A DNA stretch of 64,000 nucleotides from Chitinophagaceae bacterium DXS (GTDB taxonomy: Bacteria; Bacteroidota; Bacteroidia; Chitinophagales; Chitinophagaceae): assembly GCA_030345135.1 (NCBI GenBank), contig CP128386.1, positions 6,867,001-6,931,000 of the forward strand. Direction: 5' to 3'. A model generated the notes under the pieces. It had not been told where the DNA came from and did not search any database. It saw only the letters and a program-made list of their open reading frames with translations. The translations under genes were made by a program, and so were the position numbers. Shown here piece after piece: positions 17,948 through 26,491 of this stretch; the stretch's first letter is position 1; every line of letters begins with the position of its first letter.

Positions 17948-18754
17948 ATGAATAGTTTCTTTAAACACACATACTATAACACTTATTATTATGCTAATAT
18001 TGTTGATAATGTCCTAAACAACGATCCTGAACTGGCCGGATTTGTAAGCGATTTCTTTGAGGAAAGAGGATTTATTAATCAACTCACAAAACCTTTTCAA
18101 AAACGAAGTGCTTTTCATGTGTTTATAGAGCATGTCTTATGCAACTTTCTAGAAGACGATATGCATTGTCACGATCAACGTAATTATGAATACTGCAAAC
18201 TTAACCGAGATTTAAAATTTAAGCCCTATGTGGATTCGGTATTAGAAGAGTATGGCATAAAAAATTACTCATTAATGCTCGATGTGAAAAACTATGCAGA
18301 TATTGAAAGGCATCATGAGGAGCTTGTTGAATCAGGTATTTTAGAAGTATTATATGAAGTTATTGCTAATGAAATATTTCACATTATGTTCAATAACAGA
18401 GAAGTACTATTGCGTTTCAATCTTCTGATAGCACAGAAAATTCACGATAATAATAACGATAAAGGCGAAAGTGCGAAGTATTTTAATAAAAATGGTTTTT
18501 TAAAACGAGTAGGCATCCCTGCGTGGTGTAAAAAAGCTGTTTATTTTAGAGATAGGGGACGATGCTGTTTTTGTCTCAAGAATCTGAATGGAATTCTATC
18601 CATTCACAATCAAAAACACTATGATCATATAATTCCCTTGGCACAAGGCGGACTAAATGATGTAGCAAATATTCAATTGTTGTGTTTATCGTGTAATTTA
18701 AATAAAGGAAAAAGGCATATAAGAACTTCAGAAATGTATGAACGGTGGTATTAA
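17948..18754 (+). CDS. HNH endonuclease with uncharacterised N-terminal region
   Basis: 268 residues from the ATG at 17948. A start at 17903 gives a basic extension lacking similarity to anything obvious. Residues 1-185 are a helical region without recognised motifs. The C-terminus (~190-255) is a classical zinc-bound HNH nuclease: 'RDRGRCCFC' (Cys206/207/209), 'HYDHIIPLAQGG' (Asp226-His227), 'NIQLLCLSCNLNKGKR' (Asn241, Cys246, Cys249, Asn250). It probably nicks or cuts DNA. It is preceded by 185 nt of AT-rich DNA holding only a doubtful 50-codon ORF, and its stop overlaps the stop of the convergent Vsr gene by 4 nt. In this context it is the likely effector nuclease of the island. Confidence 0.85.
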   Translation: MNSFFKHTYYNTYYYANIVDNVLNNDPELAGFVSDFFEERGFINQLTKPFQKRSAFHVFIEHVLCNFLEDDMHCHDQRNYEYCKLNRDLKFKPYVDSVLEEYGIKNYSLMLDVKNYADIERHHEELVESGILEVLYEVIANEIFHIMFNNREVLLRFNLLIAQKIHDNNNDKGESAKYFNKNGFLKRVGIPAWCKKAVYFRDRGRCCFCLKNLNGILSIHNQKHYDHIIPLAQGGLNDVANIQLLCLSCNLNKGKRHIRTSEMYERWY

Positions 18755-19170
18755 CAATTTTTCAGTTCGTTGAGAAGTTTAGCTAATACAATTTCTTGCG
18801 TTTTTGGTTTTAAGTCGCAGCTCCAAATGACTATAACCCGCCACCCTGTTTCCCTTAAGTATCTGACTGCCTTTTCATCGTTAGCTATGTTTTTAGCGAT
18901 TTTCTCCTTCCACCACTCCGTGCGAGTTTTCGGCAGTGAAGCATAAGCGCACTCGTTATGTCCGTGCCAAAAGCAACCATGTATAAAAATTACTGTTTTG
19001 TATTTCGAAAGTACTATGTCTGGTTTGCCTGCGAGTTTATTTTGATGAAGACGATAACGAATACCATGAGAAAAAAGGAATTTCCGTACCACTAACTCCG
19101 GCTTAGTGTTTTTACTTTTAATTTTGCTCATATTGTAACTTCTAACCGTTTTGCTGTGTATATCGGCCAT
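18751..19170 (-). CDS. vsr: Very short patch repair endonuclease Vsr
   Basis: 139 residues. The start at 19170 is chosen because the Vsr family begins just before 'KTVRSYNMSKIKSKNTKPE'. Vsr nicks 5' of the T in T:G mismatches arising from deamination of 5-methylcytosine, protecting the genome from mutations caused by a linked C5-methylase. Family residues fall at E. coli-like positions: Asp51 in 'AGKPDIVL', His64 and His69 in 'FIHGCFWHGH', with zinc ligands Cys66, His71, Cys74 and Cys118. The usual WEC motif reads 'WSC'. It is transcribed opposite to the rest of the island and ends tail-to-tail with the HNH gene, sharing a TTAA stop overlap. Confidence 0.93.
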   Translation of the reverse strand: MADIHSKTVRSYNMSKIKSKNTKPELVVRKFLFSHGIRYRLHQNKLAGKPDIVLSKYKTVIFIHGCFWHGHNECAYASLPKTRTEWWKEKIAKNIANDEKAVRYLRETGWRVIVIWSCDLKPKTQEIVLAKLLNELKNC

Positions 19171-19187
19171 CCGGAATATTGTTTTTA

Positions 19188-19195
19188 CAAAGTTA
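19188..19195 (-). promoter_or_regulatory. Candidate -7 box for vsr
   Basis: On the minus strand this reads TAACTTTG, a match to TAnnTTTG, about 18 nt before the chosen vsr ATG. No convincing -33 element is present. It supports the shorter, 139-residue start. Confidence 0.3.
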
Positions 19196-19385
19196 CAGAT
19201 CAGAGGCTGTGTTTGATAGTTGGGCCAGGCAAGGGCGTCCACGTTAGGGATAGGAGAATTATTTTCTAAATTTTGATCAGCAAATATTTAGTACAACTTG
19301 AATAGTCATCAAACAATAAAATCTGCCAAGAAAATGAGCATATCTTTTAGTTGAAACACTAAAAATTAATTTCTTTATATGTTAG

Positions 19386-19799
19386 CTATTTCTCCAACAG
19401 CTTCTCCAACCTCGCGATCATCTCATCCTTATCCTTCAACATTCTTTCACACAGCGCCTCCTTCTCTTTATATATCTTCAATATTTCTTCGATGGGGTTA
19501 AATATTTGGGTGTTACTGCAGTTATAGCTATTTATTGTGGAGCTGTCATAACTATTGTGCGAAAATATATTTACAGCTTCCTTAGTATCAAAATTCTCAA
19601 TCGCTTCCTTAGGCACCTTCAAGGCTTTAGCAACCTTCTCAAACAACGCCGGTTCTATTTCAGCTTTTGCTTCCAGCATCGATACTTTTCTTTGGTTCCA
19701 GTCGTCTCCAAGCTCCATTGCCAGCGCGTCTTGTTTTACGCCAAGCATCTCCCGGAACCTCTTAATCTTTTCTCCCTGGTGGATGGTATGTTCTGCCAT
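19386..19799 (-). CDS. XRE-family helix-turn-helix regulator with C-terminal coiled coil
   Basis: 137 residues from the ATG at 19799; a longer frame to 19952 runs through the promoter region and is rejected. An XRE-type DNA-binding domain covers residues ~8-70 ('IKRFREMLGVKQDALAMEL', 'QRKVSMLEAKAEI', 'ALFEKVAKALKV'). Then an Asn/Ser-rich linker and a Lys/Glu-rich C-terminal helix ('KEALCERMLKDKDEMIARLE') that should form a coiled coil. It is divergent from the small gene at 19958 and may regulate it and itself. Similar orphan XRE proteins are common in Bacteroidota. A direct link to the defence island is possible by proximity but not shown. Confidence 0.82.
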   Translation of the reverse strand: MAEHTIHQGEKIKRFREMLGVKQDALAMELGDDWNQRKVSMLEAKAEIEPALFEKVAKALKVPKEAIENFDTKEAVNIFSHNSYDSSTINSYNCSNTQIFNPIEEILKIYKEKEALCERMLKDKDEMIARLEKLLEK

Positions 19800-19822
19800 A
19801 GTTGTAAGAATATGTGTGCCGA

Positions 19823-19853
19823 CAAATATAATATTTACCTGTTGGTGTAAAAA
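19823..19853 (-). promoter_or_regulatory. Bacteroidota-type promoter for the XRE regulator
   Basis: On the minus strand: TTTT (19850-19853), 19-nt spacer, then TATATTTG (19823-19830). This matches TTTG-N19-TAnnTTTG with one mismatch in the -33 box. The predicted transcript would start about 15 nt before the ATG at 19799, which supports the short start. Confidence 0.6.
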
Positions 19854-19957
19854 GTATTTAAGTCTTACTGTGGGCAAAAAGAGGATTGGTAAAATATCGC
19901 ATCTACCTGATTTTTTAGCGGCGGTTAATAAACTTACTTCGTACAAACCCAATCTTC

Positions 19958-20254
19958 ATGCAAAATCCTCTGCCCACAACCGCTGCTTCTTCAAAATGGC
20001 TCAAGCTGTACAATGTCCTCAACAAGCCCGAAACCAAAGAGCCATGCGATATTATTGTTCGTTTTTTCAATAACTACACGCTTTCAGAAATAAGGGAAAA
20101 ACTAAGCGATTGGTTCTTTGATACACTGCAAGAGGATAATTCAGACATTAAGCAACATGCCTTGCTGTACAACGATCTTCAAAAAATGGTAGAAGCGGTG
20201 TATGAGGTGGCACATGAAGTTTGCGATGGCAAGGGAATGCTGCCCGCTGAATAG
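19958..20254 (+). CDS. Small helical protein of unknown function
   Basis: 98 residues, Asp/Glu/Lys-rich and predicted helical, with no signal peptide or recognised motif ('SDWFFDTLQEDNSDIKQHA' is typical of the sequence). It is divergent from the XRE gene, with 158 nt between starts, so the two may share a control region. It is followed by a 45-nt palindromic repeat that could act as its terminator. Coding character is supported by the absence of a competing frame and by its position. Function not assigned. Confidence 0.5.
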   Translation: MQNPLPTTAASSKWLKLYNVLNKPETKEPCDIIVRFFNNYTLSEIREKLSDWFFDTLQEDNSDIKQHALLYNDLQKMVEAVYEVAHEVCDGKGMLPAE

Positions 20255-20271
20255 GCCTCTTGTTGCCTGGT

Positions 20272-20336
20272 ATTTCACGCAAAGGCGCAAGGGTTTCACG
20301 CAATCCCCACAGTACTGTGCGGGATTGCGTGAAACC
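20272..20336. repeat. Family D repeat with near-perfect 45-nt palindrome
   Basis: Arms of 16 nt (20292-20307 and 20321-20336, 'GGTTTCACGCAATCCC' and its exact inverse) enclose the 12-nt palindrome CACAGTACTGTG plus one C. The element is introduced by 'TTTCACGCAAAGGCGCAAG'. Related copies lie at 26103-26440. It could double as a transcription terminator for the gene ending at 20254. Confidence 0.8.
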
Positions 20337-20966
20337 TTTAAATCTGCTCATCAGGTAAAATAGTACAGCCAGCTGATTTTTTATCCAGGCGTATTACGCT
20401 TACTTCGTTCCAAAGTCCAAAACATATGAAAGATCAACTAGCTATCCATCGGTGTATGCACCCACACGGTCAACGGTACAAGTTTGTAATAACACAATGT
20501 TCACTGGTTTATAATTGCCGGTTATACGTTGTGGCGGGTTTATAGCATCGCTATATAAACGTTAACAGCATCGCTTACAATATTACCCTTAACCAACAGA
20601 TTGCAACAGCTCATGAAAAAAATACTATTACCTACTAAATCCATATTGCGCGTAATCCATATAACAAGCAACAATACTTGTAAGGATTATCGCCGCAGCC
20701 GTATAAAACGGTAAGCCTCGCTATTGTATCAGAATTGTTTATTAATACTTCCACAAACAGTTATTTCTTTCGGTCATAATATTTAATAACCCCTAAAACC
20801 AACCACTTATGATATAAAATTCATCACCCAAAAAGACTGCGGTGTTCCCGCACCGCCGCACATGCTTTCTGGTAAAAGAAGCCGGAAAGCCGGTTCGCTG
20901 TAGAATGTTGGTTGGTTATGATTGGCAATATAAATGCTCGAAAAATAGCGTGATCGGATCAATAAA

Positions 20967-21100
20967 TTCATTGCCGTCTGCTTTAGCTGACGGATAGTGA
21001 TTGATCTTCTATCGTGGGCTTTAGCCAAAAACAGAAATGTATGGCTAAAGCCATATTCAGGAAATTTTATTTTCCGTCAGCTAAAGCAGACGGCAATGAA
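20967..21100. repeat. Family B inverted-repeat element, copy 1
   Basis: A 134-bp element with 27-bp perfect terminal inverted repeats (20967-20993 and 21074-21100, core 'GTCTGCTTTAGCTGACGG'). Internal half-sites 'GGCTTTAGCC' and 'GGCTAAAGCC' are themselves palindromic. A second copy is at 49059-49195. It has no ORF and resembles a REP/BIME-like or MITE-like non-autonomous element. Confidence 0.85.
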
Positions 21101-21229
21101 AAAAACATCACTATAATCAAATCTTTCATTCGCACAAGTGCAGACATCTGCCAACGTTTACGAAGCCTTCATAACCAAACAACATTGCTCGCCTAAACAA
21201 TTTTATTTAACGTAAAATCACCTGCTTGT

Positions 21230-24200
21230 ATGAACAAAAAATACAAATGGTCCCCGTCATGCTGTACCCATAGTGTTATAGTTAAATCCTTCCTTGTTTT
21301 AATAGCACTCAACCTGGCATTATTGAATAAAGCCTTTTCACAGGATCATAAACTTTCCGGAACCATTACCGACTCTTCCGGCAAAGCCGTCGCCGGCGCC
21401 AGCGTTATGATCAAAGGAACACAGCGTGGAACTGCTTCAAATGAAAATGGCTTTTTCGAATTGAACGCACAGGTTGGCCAGGAGCTGGTTATATCAGCAA
21501 TGGGTTATGCAGATCAAACAGTAAAGATCACGTCAACATCCACACCGCTTGAAATCAGGCTCACCGCAACACATGCCGTGTTGGAAGATGTTGTGGTGGT
21601 TGGATACGGCACACAAAAAAAAGTGAACCTTACGGGTGCTGTAGCAACAGTAAGTGGAAAAACGCTTCAGGACAGGCCCATAACAAACGTTGGACAAGGC
21701 CTGCAGGGATTGGTTCCCAACCTGAACATTTCATTTGCCAACGGCGCACCGGGCATGGGCGCAACGTTTAATATACGTGGAACTACAAGTTTAAACGGAG
21801 GCAGTCCGCTGATATTGGTAGATGGCGTACAAATGGATGCCAATTTAATTGACCCGGCTGATGTGGAAAGTGTAACTGTGTTAAAGGATGCGGCCTCTGC
21901 GGCCATCTACGGAGGGCGTGCCGCTTATGGCGTTATTCTTATTACTACAAAAAAAGCTGCGGGTGGTGTTCCTAAAATTAATTACTCAGGCTCGTACACG
22001 ATTTTCAAGCCAACGCGCCAGGCCAAGTACCTGAACTCCGTTGACTATATCCGCATATTCAACGAAGCAAACCGAACGGGTATGAATGGCGGTACACAAG
22101 CAAGTTCTGTATTTACGGAACAGGATTCGGTTCTGACAACAGCTTACTTTAACGACCCGGCTAATAATTCAACGGTATATATTGATCCCGGAAATCCCAA
22201 CAAATACCGTTATGTTGGAAACACAGACTGGATTAAAGAATTATATCCCGGTTGGGCAGCTATGCAACAGCACAATTTGTCCCTGTCCGGTGGCAATGCA
22301 AAAACATCTTATGCCGCTTCATTGGGATATTTTACGCAGGGAGGCATTTTAAAATTGGCAGACCAGCGTTATAACCGGTTGAACCCAAGTCTAAAAGTAA
22401 AAACGGAGATCACAGATTGGTTTACCGTAAATGCGAGCATTTTACTCAATCATTGGGATTACAATACGCCGGCGCCAACCAACAACGGTGGCACAAGCAG
22501 TGGTTGGATCACGGGCGATGCGCGACCCCTTATGCCCGTTAAACATCCCGATGGTAACTATTCCGGGCAAGGCAGTTTTACCAATCCCATTGCAGTGATG
22601 GAACAGAACGGTCGTTCAAAAACAACAGCAAATGATCTATGGCTCACAGGAAGAGCGATACTTAAACCGGTTAAACACGTTACGGTAACAGCAGATTATA
22701 CATGGAACAACTACACCAATTTTAACCAGCAGAACTATAAAGAGTTTATGGAATATGGTGTGAACGGCATGCCGCTGGGGTTATTTGCCTGGACAAAGCC
22801 CAATGGTGTTACAGAAAGCTTTTCAAACGATAACTATTATGCTTTAAATGCATACGCTGATTACGAGAATACTTTTGCCGGCAAGCATTACGTAAAAGCC
22901 ACAGTTGGTTATAACCAGGAATTAAAACAATCAAAGTATAGAACGGAGTATGCTAAAAACCTGATTGACCAGGAGCTGCCTTCTATCAATTTAAATAACG
23001 ATAGCAAGCCATCTGTTGGTGGCAGTCAATCAGAATGGGCATTATCTGGTAACTTCTTCCGGTTAAATTATGTTTATGCTAATAAGTACCTGCTGGAAGT
23101 TAATGGCCGCTATGATGGCAGTTCCAAATTTGCAAGAGGTAACCGCTATTATTTTTCACCTTCAGTATCCGCAGGATGGCGCATTTCGAAAGAAGCATTT
23201 TTTGAACCGTTCAGCAATGTCGTCAGCAATTTAAAGATCAGGGCATCTTACGGAACATTGGCCAACCAGGCTGTGGCATCCAACTATCCCTACATTTCAA
23301 CAATGACAGCTAATGCGGTGAATTACATTTATGGAGATCAGCTTGGTATGGGTGTTTCGACTCCCGGCCTTGTAAGCTCCAACTTTACATGGGAAAAAGT
23401 TACGAGCAATAATATAGGACTTGACTTTGGCTTTTTGAATGAGAAGTTAACCGGCTATTTTGAATGGTACACACGCGCCACCAAAGGCATGGTTGTAGCA
23501 GGCTCCCCGTTACCCGCAGTGCTTGGAACGACTGCGCCACGTCAGAACGCAGCGGATTTAAAAACGCGTGGATGGGAGCTGAATCTAAGCTGGAAAGACA
23601 AAGTGGGTAAGGATGTTTCCTATTCCGTTGGTCTTGCATTGTCTGATTACCAGGCTGAGATCACCAAATATGACCTGAATCCAAACAAAGTGATCGGCAG
23701 CAATTACACAGGTCAGAAAATGGGTGAAATATGGGGCTATGTCACTGACGGGTATTTTAAATCAGATGAAGATGCTGCGGCTGCAGATCAGTCAAAGATC
23801 TGGAACGGTAGGTGGCTTGCCGGCGATATTAAATACAAGGACCTGGATGGAAAATCGGGCATAACTCCCGGTGCCAATTCGGTGACTGATCCGGGTGATA
23901 GAAAGATCATCGGTAATAACACTCCACGCTACCAGTATGGCATTAATGCATCTGTAAGTTATAAAGGGCTTGACCTGGTAATTTTTGTGCAGGGCATTGC
24001 AAAGCGTGACGTGTGGATGGCGGACAATGCTTTCAGAGCTTTCGCCAGCGAATGGAGTGTTCCCATGGTATATGCAAAAGATTACTGGACACCGCAAAAC
24101 AACAATGCCTATTTTCCCAGGATTCGCTTTGGCGGAGGCAATTATGAAACACAATCAAAATACCTGCAACATGCGTCTTACCTGCGAATGAAGGAACTGT

Positions 24201-24388
24201 CAGTGGGCTACACTTTTCCCAAACAATGGACCGACAAGGCCAAATTAAGCAGGCTCCGCGTTTATGTAACCGGCCAAAATCTGTTTGAATTCACCAAATT
24301 GTTTAAAGCATACGATCCTGAAATACTGGACTTCAGGGGATACCCATTGAACAGAGCCATTGCCTTTGGCCTGCAACTGGGATTATAA
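21230..24388 (+). CDS. SusC/RagA-family TonB-dependent receptor (pair 2)
   Basis: 1052 residues, complete. Signal peptide with Phe-Ser-Gln cleavage near residue 38, then a CarboxypepD_reg-like domain ~40-115 ('LSGTITDSSGKAVAGASVMIKG'), the SusC linker 'LEDVVVVGYGTQKKVNLTGAV' (~120-140), the plug with 'LQGLVPNLNI' and 'PLILVDGVQMDANLIDPADVES'-type motif, and a C-terminal barrel with 'YLLEVNGRYDGSSKF', 'LKIRASYGTLANQAV', 'YKDLDGKSGITPGANS' and a terminal 'AIAFGLQLGL'. Transports a glycan or oligopeptide substrate with SusD2, which starts 28 nt downstream. No glycosidase adjoins this pair, so its substrate cannot be guessed. Confidence 0.95.
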   Translation: MNKKYKWSPSCCTHSVIVKSFLVLIALNLALLNKAFSQDHKLSGTITDSSGKAVAGASVMIKGTQRGTASNENGFFELNAQVGQELVISAMGYADQTVKITSTSTPLEIRLTATHAVLEDVVVVGYGTQKKVNLTGAVATVSGKTLQDRPITNVGQGLQGLVPNLNISFANGAPGMGATFNIRGTTSLNGGSPLILVDGVQMDANLIDPADVESVTVLKDAASAAIYGGRAAYGVILITTKKAAGGVPKINYSGSYTIFKPTRQAKYLNSVDYIRIFNEANRTGMNGGTQASSVFTEQDSVLTTAYFNDPANNSTVYIDPGNPNKYRYVGNTDWIKELYPGWAAMQQHNLSLSGGNAKTSYAASLGYFTQGGILKLADQRYNRLNPSLKVKTEITDWFTVNASILLNHWDYNTPAPTNNGGTSSGWITGDARPLMPVKHPDGNYSGQGSFTNPIAVMEQNGRSKTTANDLWLTGRAILKPVKHVTVTADYTWNNYTNFNQQNYKEFMEYGVNGMPLGLFAWTKPNGVTESFSNDNYYALNAYADYENTFAGKHYVKATVGYNQELKQSKYRTEYAKNLIDQELPSINLNNDSKPSVGGSQSEWALSGNFFRLNYVYANKYLLEVNGRYDGSSKFARGNRYYFSPSVSAGWRISKEAFFEPFSNVVSNLKIRASYGTLANQAVASNYPYISTMTANAVNYIYGDQLGMGVSTPGLVSSNFTWEKVTSNNIGLDFGFLNEKLTGYFEWYTRATKGMVVAGSPLPAVLGTTAPRQNAADLKTRGWELNLSWKDKVGKDVSYSVGLALSDYQAEITKYDLNPNKVIGSNYTGQKMGEIWGYVTDGYFKSDEDAAAADQSKIWNGRWLAGDIKYKDLDGKSGITPGANSVTDPGDRKIIGNNTPRYQYGINASVSYKGLDLVIFVQGIAKRDVWMADNAFRAFASEWSVPMVYAKDYWTPQNNNAYFPRIRFGGGNYETQSKYLQHASYLRMKELSVGYTFPKQWTDKAKLSRLRVYVTGQNLFEFTKLFKAYDPEILDFRGYPLNRAIAFGLQLGL

Positions 24389-24416
24389 CGCTTTAAAAAA
24401 CTAAACTTTATTAAAC

Positions 24417-26090
24417 ATGAAATCTAACATATCGTATATAGCACTATCGATCTTGCTTTTGATGGGCTGCAAAAAAGAAGCTTTCTTAGACAGGTATCCG
24501 ATGGATGCCCTTAGCGAACCAACATATTTTAAAAATGAGAATGACCTGAAACTGTTTTGTAACACCTTGTACACAACGCTGCCGGAGCAATCCTTTCCCG
24601 GCGATGTGAACTCAGACATCATGGTGCCCAAGTCGAAATTTGCATTTTGGGCCGACCAGTATGTAGTGCCCGTCAGCGGTGGATTTTGGAGCAGTTCGGA
24701 CTGGGCCACGATAAGATCCTGCAATTATTTTTTAAGCCGTTACAAGGTTGCAGATGCATCTAATGATGTCAAAAGCAAATATGCTGCAGAAGCCCGTTTT
24801 TTCCGTGCCCATTCTTATTGGGGAAAGGTAAAGCTGTTTGGTGATGTGCCCTGGATGGGAAGTTATATTGTTGACACATCCTACCTGTTGTATGCAAAGC
24901 GCGATCCGCGAAAAATGGTGATGGATTCCGTTTTGAGTGATCTGAATTTTGCGATAAACAACCTGCCGTTGCCCGAGAAGGCCGAGTCGGGCCGTCTGCA
25001 CAAATATGCTGCCATGGCCCTCAAGGCAAGGATCTGTTTGTGGGAAGGAACACACAGAAGATACTTTGGCGAAGGTGATGATGTTGTATACCTGCAGGAA
25101 GCGGCGAGCAATGCCGAAGCAATCCGCAGTGCTGGTCTGTATGATGTGTACAGTACCGGCAATCCCGATAAGGATTATTACAACTTATTCATCCAGCAGG
25201 AATTGCTGAACAACAAAGAAGCGATTTTTCCAATGCGCTATTTGAAGGACGTGCGGATGAACAATATATCAAGAGCATTGGGTGAAACAAACTGCGGCTA
25301 TAGCAAAAGCTTTGTACGATCTTATTTATGTACTGACGGACTGCCCATATCGCTCAGCCATTTATACAAAGGCGATGATTCACTGGATGCAGAGTGCATT
25401 AATCGTGATCCGCGTTTTAAACAGACGATCGCCACACGAGGCTTTGTATTTCTTGTAAATACGGATGGTTCCAAAGACACGATCTCGCTGCCGAGAATTG
25501 GCACCGCTGTTACATCCACCGGATACCAAACCATCAAGGGGCGCTCCAGCGATATTGCTACATGGAACGCTAACCAATCGGTGCTTGACTTTTTTGTATT
25601 CCGTTATGCGGAGATCTTATTGATTGAGGCCGAAGCAAAAGCAGAATTAAATACCTGCACACAAGCGGTAATTGACAATACGATCAACAAGCTTCGCAAA
25701 AGAGTGGGAATGCCCAACATGGTAATTGCATCACTGCAAAAAGATCCGGGCTCCGAATTTCCCGCCCTGCCTGTATTGCTCGATGAAATAAGACGCGAAA
25801 GGAAGATTGAACTCGCCGGTGACGGTTTCCGCTCAGATGACATACTGCGCTGGAAGGCTGGAAAGCTGCTGGAAAATCCTGAAAGCATTTTAGGCATGAA
25901 GCTGCTGCCACAAACAATAGCGCAGTACAAGTATGATGTTTCAGGGATGCCGTTAGATAAGGATAGCTATATCCGTGTGTATACGGATATTATATCGAGA
26001 ACATGGAAAGATAAATTGTATCTCTATCCGATTCCAACGCAGGAATTAACATTAAACCCGAATTTGTTGCCGCAAAATCCGGGATGGTAG
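24417..26090 (+). CDS. SusD/RagB-family lipoprotein (pair 2)
   Basis: 557-residue partner of the preceding SusC. Lipobox LMGC places the lipidated Cys at residue 18, followed by 'KKEAFLDRYPMDALSEPTYF', typical of SusD. Other signatures are 'AEARFFRAHSYWGKVKLFGDVPW', 'LHKYAAMALKARICLWEGTHRRY', 'FVFRYAEILLIEAEAKAEL', 'DEIRRERKIELAGDGFRSDDI'-type motif, and the terminal 'LYPIPTQELTLNPNLLPQNPGW'-type ending. It lies 28 nt after SusC2. Immediately downstream is a dense repeat block rather than an enzyme gene. Confidence 0.95.
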   Translation: MKSNISYIALSILLLMGCKKEAFLDRYPMDALSEPTYFKNENDLKLFCNTLYTTLPEQSFPGDVNSDIMVPKSKFAFWADQYVVPVSGGFWSSSDWATIRSCNYFLSRYKVADASNDVKSKYAAEARFFRAHSYWGKVKLFGDVPWMGSYIVDTSYLLYAKRDPRKMVMDSVLSDLNFAINNLPLPEKAESGRLHKYAAMALKARICLWEGTHRRYFGEGDDVVYLQEAASNAEAIRSAGLYDVYSTGNPDKDYYNLFIQQELLNNKEAIFPMRYLKDVRMNNISRALGETNCGYSKSFVRSYLCTDGLPISLSHLYKGDDSLDAECINRDPRFKQTIATRGFVFLVNTDGSKDTISLPRIGTAVTSTGYQTIKGRSSDIATWNANQSVLDFFVFRYAEILLIEAEAKAELNTCTQAVIDNTINKLRKRVGMPNMVIASLQKDPGSEFPALPVLLDEIRRERKIELAGDGFRSDDILRWKAGKLLENPESILGMKLLPQTIAQYKYDVSGMPLDKDSYIRVYTDIISRTWKDKLYLYPIPTQELTLNPNLLPQNPGW

Positions 26091-26102
26091 TAAAGGGGAG
26101 TT

Positions 26103-26440
26103 ATTTCACGCGGTCCCGCACAGTACTGTGGGGACGGCGCGGCGGCACACACGCTCTGCTAAGCCTCGGGGCTTCGCAGCCTTATTCTATCGCTTGCGGC
26201 GATAAAAAAGGAATTGTTTCACGCAAAGGACGCAAAGGAGCAGAGGCGCAGAGGGCTGCTAGTCATTTCTCGCAGCGCACGCAAAGAGGCGGCGACGCGG
26301 CGGACTATTCATACGATGCAATACTATCTAAAGTTTGCAATGATGCAACAATAAGCACGCCGCCGTGCCGTTGCTCCGCTGCGTCCCCACAGTACTGTGG
26401 GGATTGCGTGAAACCGTTCTTTGCACCTTTGCGTGAAACC
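26103..26440. repeat. Composite repeat block (families D and C)
   Basis: Contains two family D palindromes: 'CCGCACAGTACTGTGGGG' near 26115-26132 and a perfect 20-nt palindrome TCCCCACAGTACTGTGGGGA near 26384-26403, the latter followed by 'TTGCGTGAAACC'. Between them are 'TTTCACGCAAAGGACGCAAAG' type sequence and a family C fragment (26151-26210: 'CTCGGGGCTTCGCAGCC' then 'ATCGCTTGCGGCGAT'). It lies between SusD2 and the toxin-antitoxin-like pair. An open frame runs through it but is not genuine coding sequence. Confidence 0.75.
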
Positions 26441-26491
26441 TATCTGCTGTTTATGACAAATATGATCACTTTATTGGTTATATTTGCTTTC

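Larger units (their letters stand above)
20255..21229. other. 975-nt non-coding region before the second SusC
   Basis: Holds a family D palindrome (20272-20336) and a family B inverted-repeat element (20967-21100). The DNA between them has several short frames, the longest about 40 codons, none with a convincing product. No clear TTTG-N19-TAnnTTTG promoter was found for SusC2. Confidence 0.6.

Noticed and set aside
26476-26488. TATATTTG just before the antitoxin-like ATG as promoter
   Set aside because: It ends only 5 nt before the ATG and has no -33 box at the right distance, so it would give a leaderless transcript; considered coincidental.
26084-26491. Long N-terminal extension of the antitoxin-like gene
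   Set aside because: The frame is open only because it runs through GC-rich repeats (families C and D); it has no protein-like composition and overlaps the SusD2 end.
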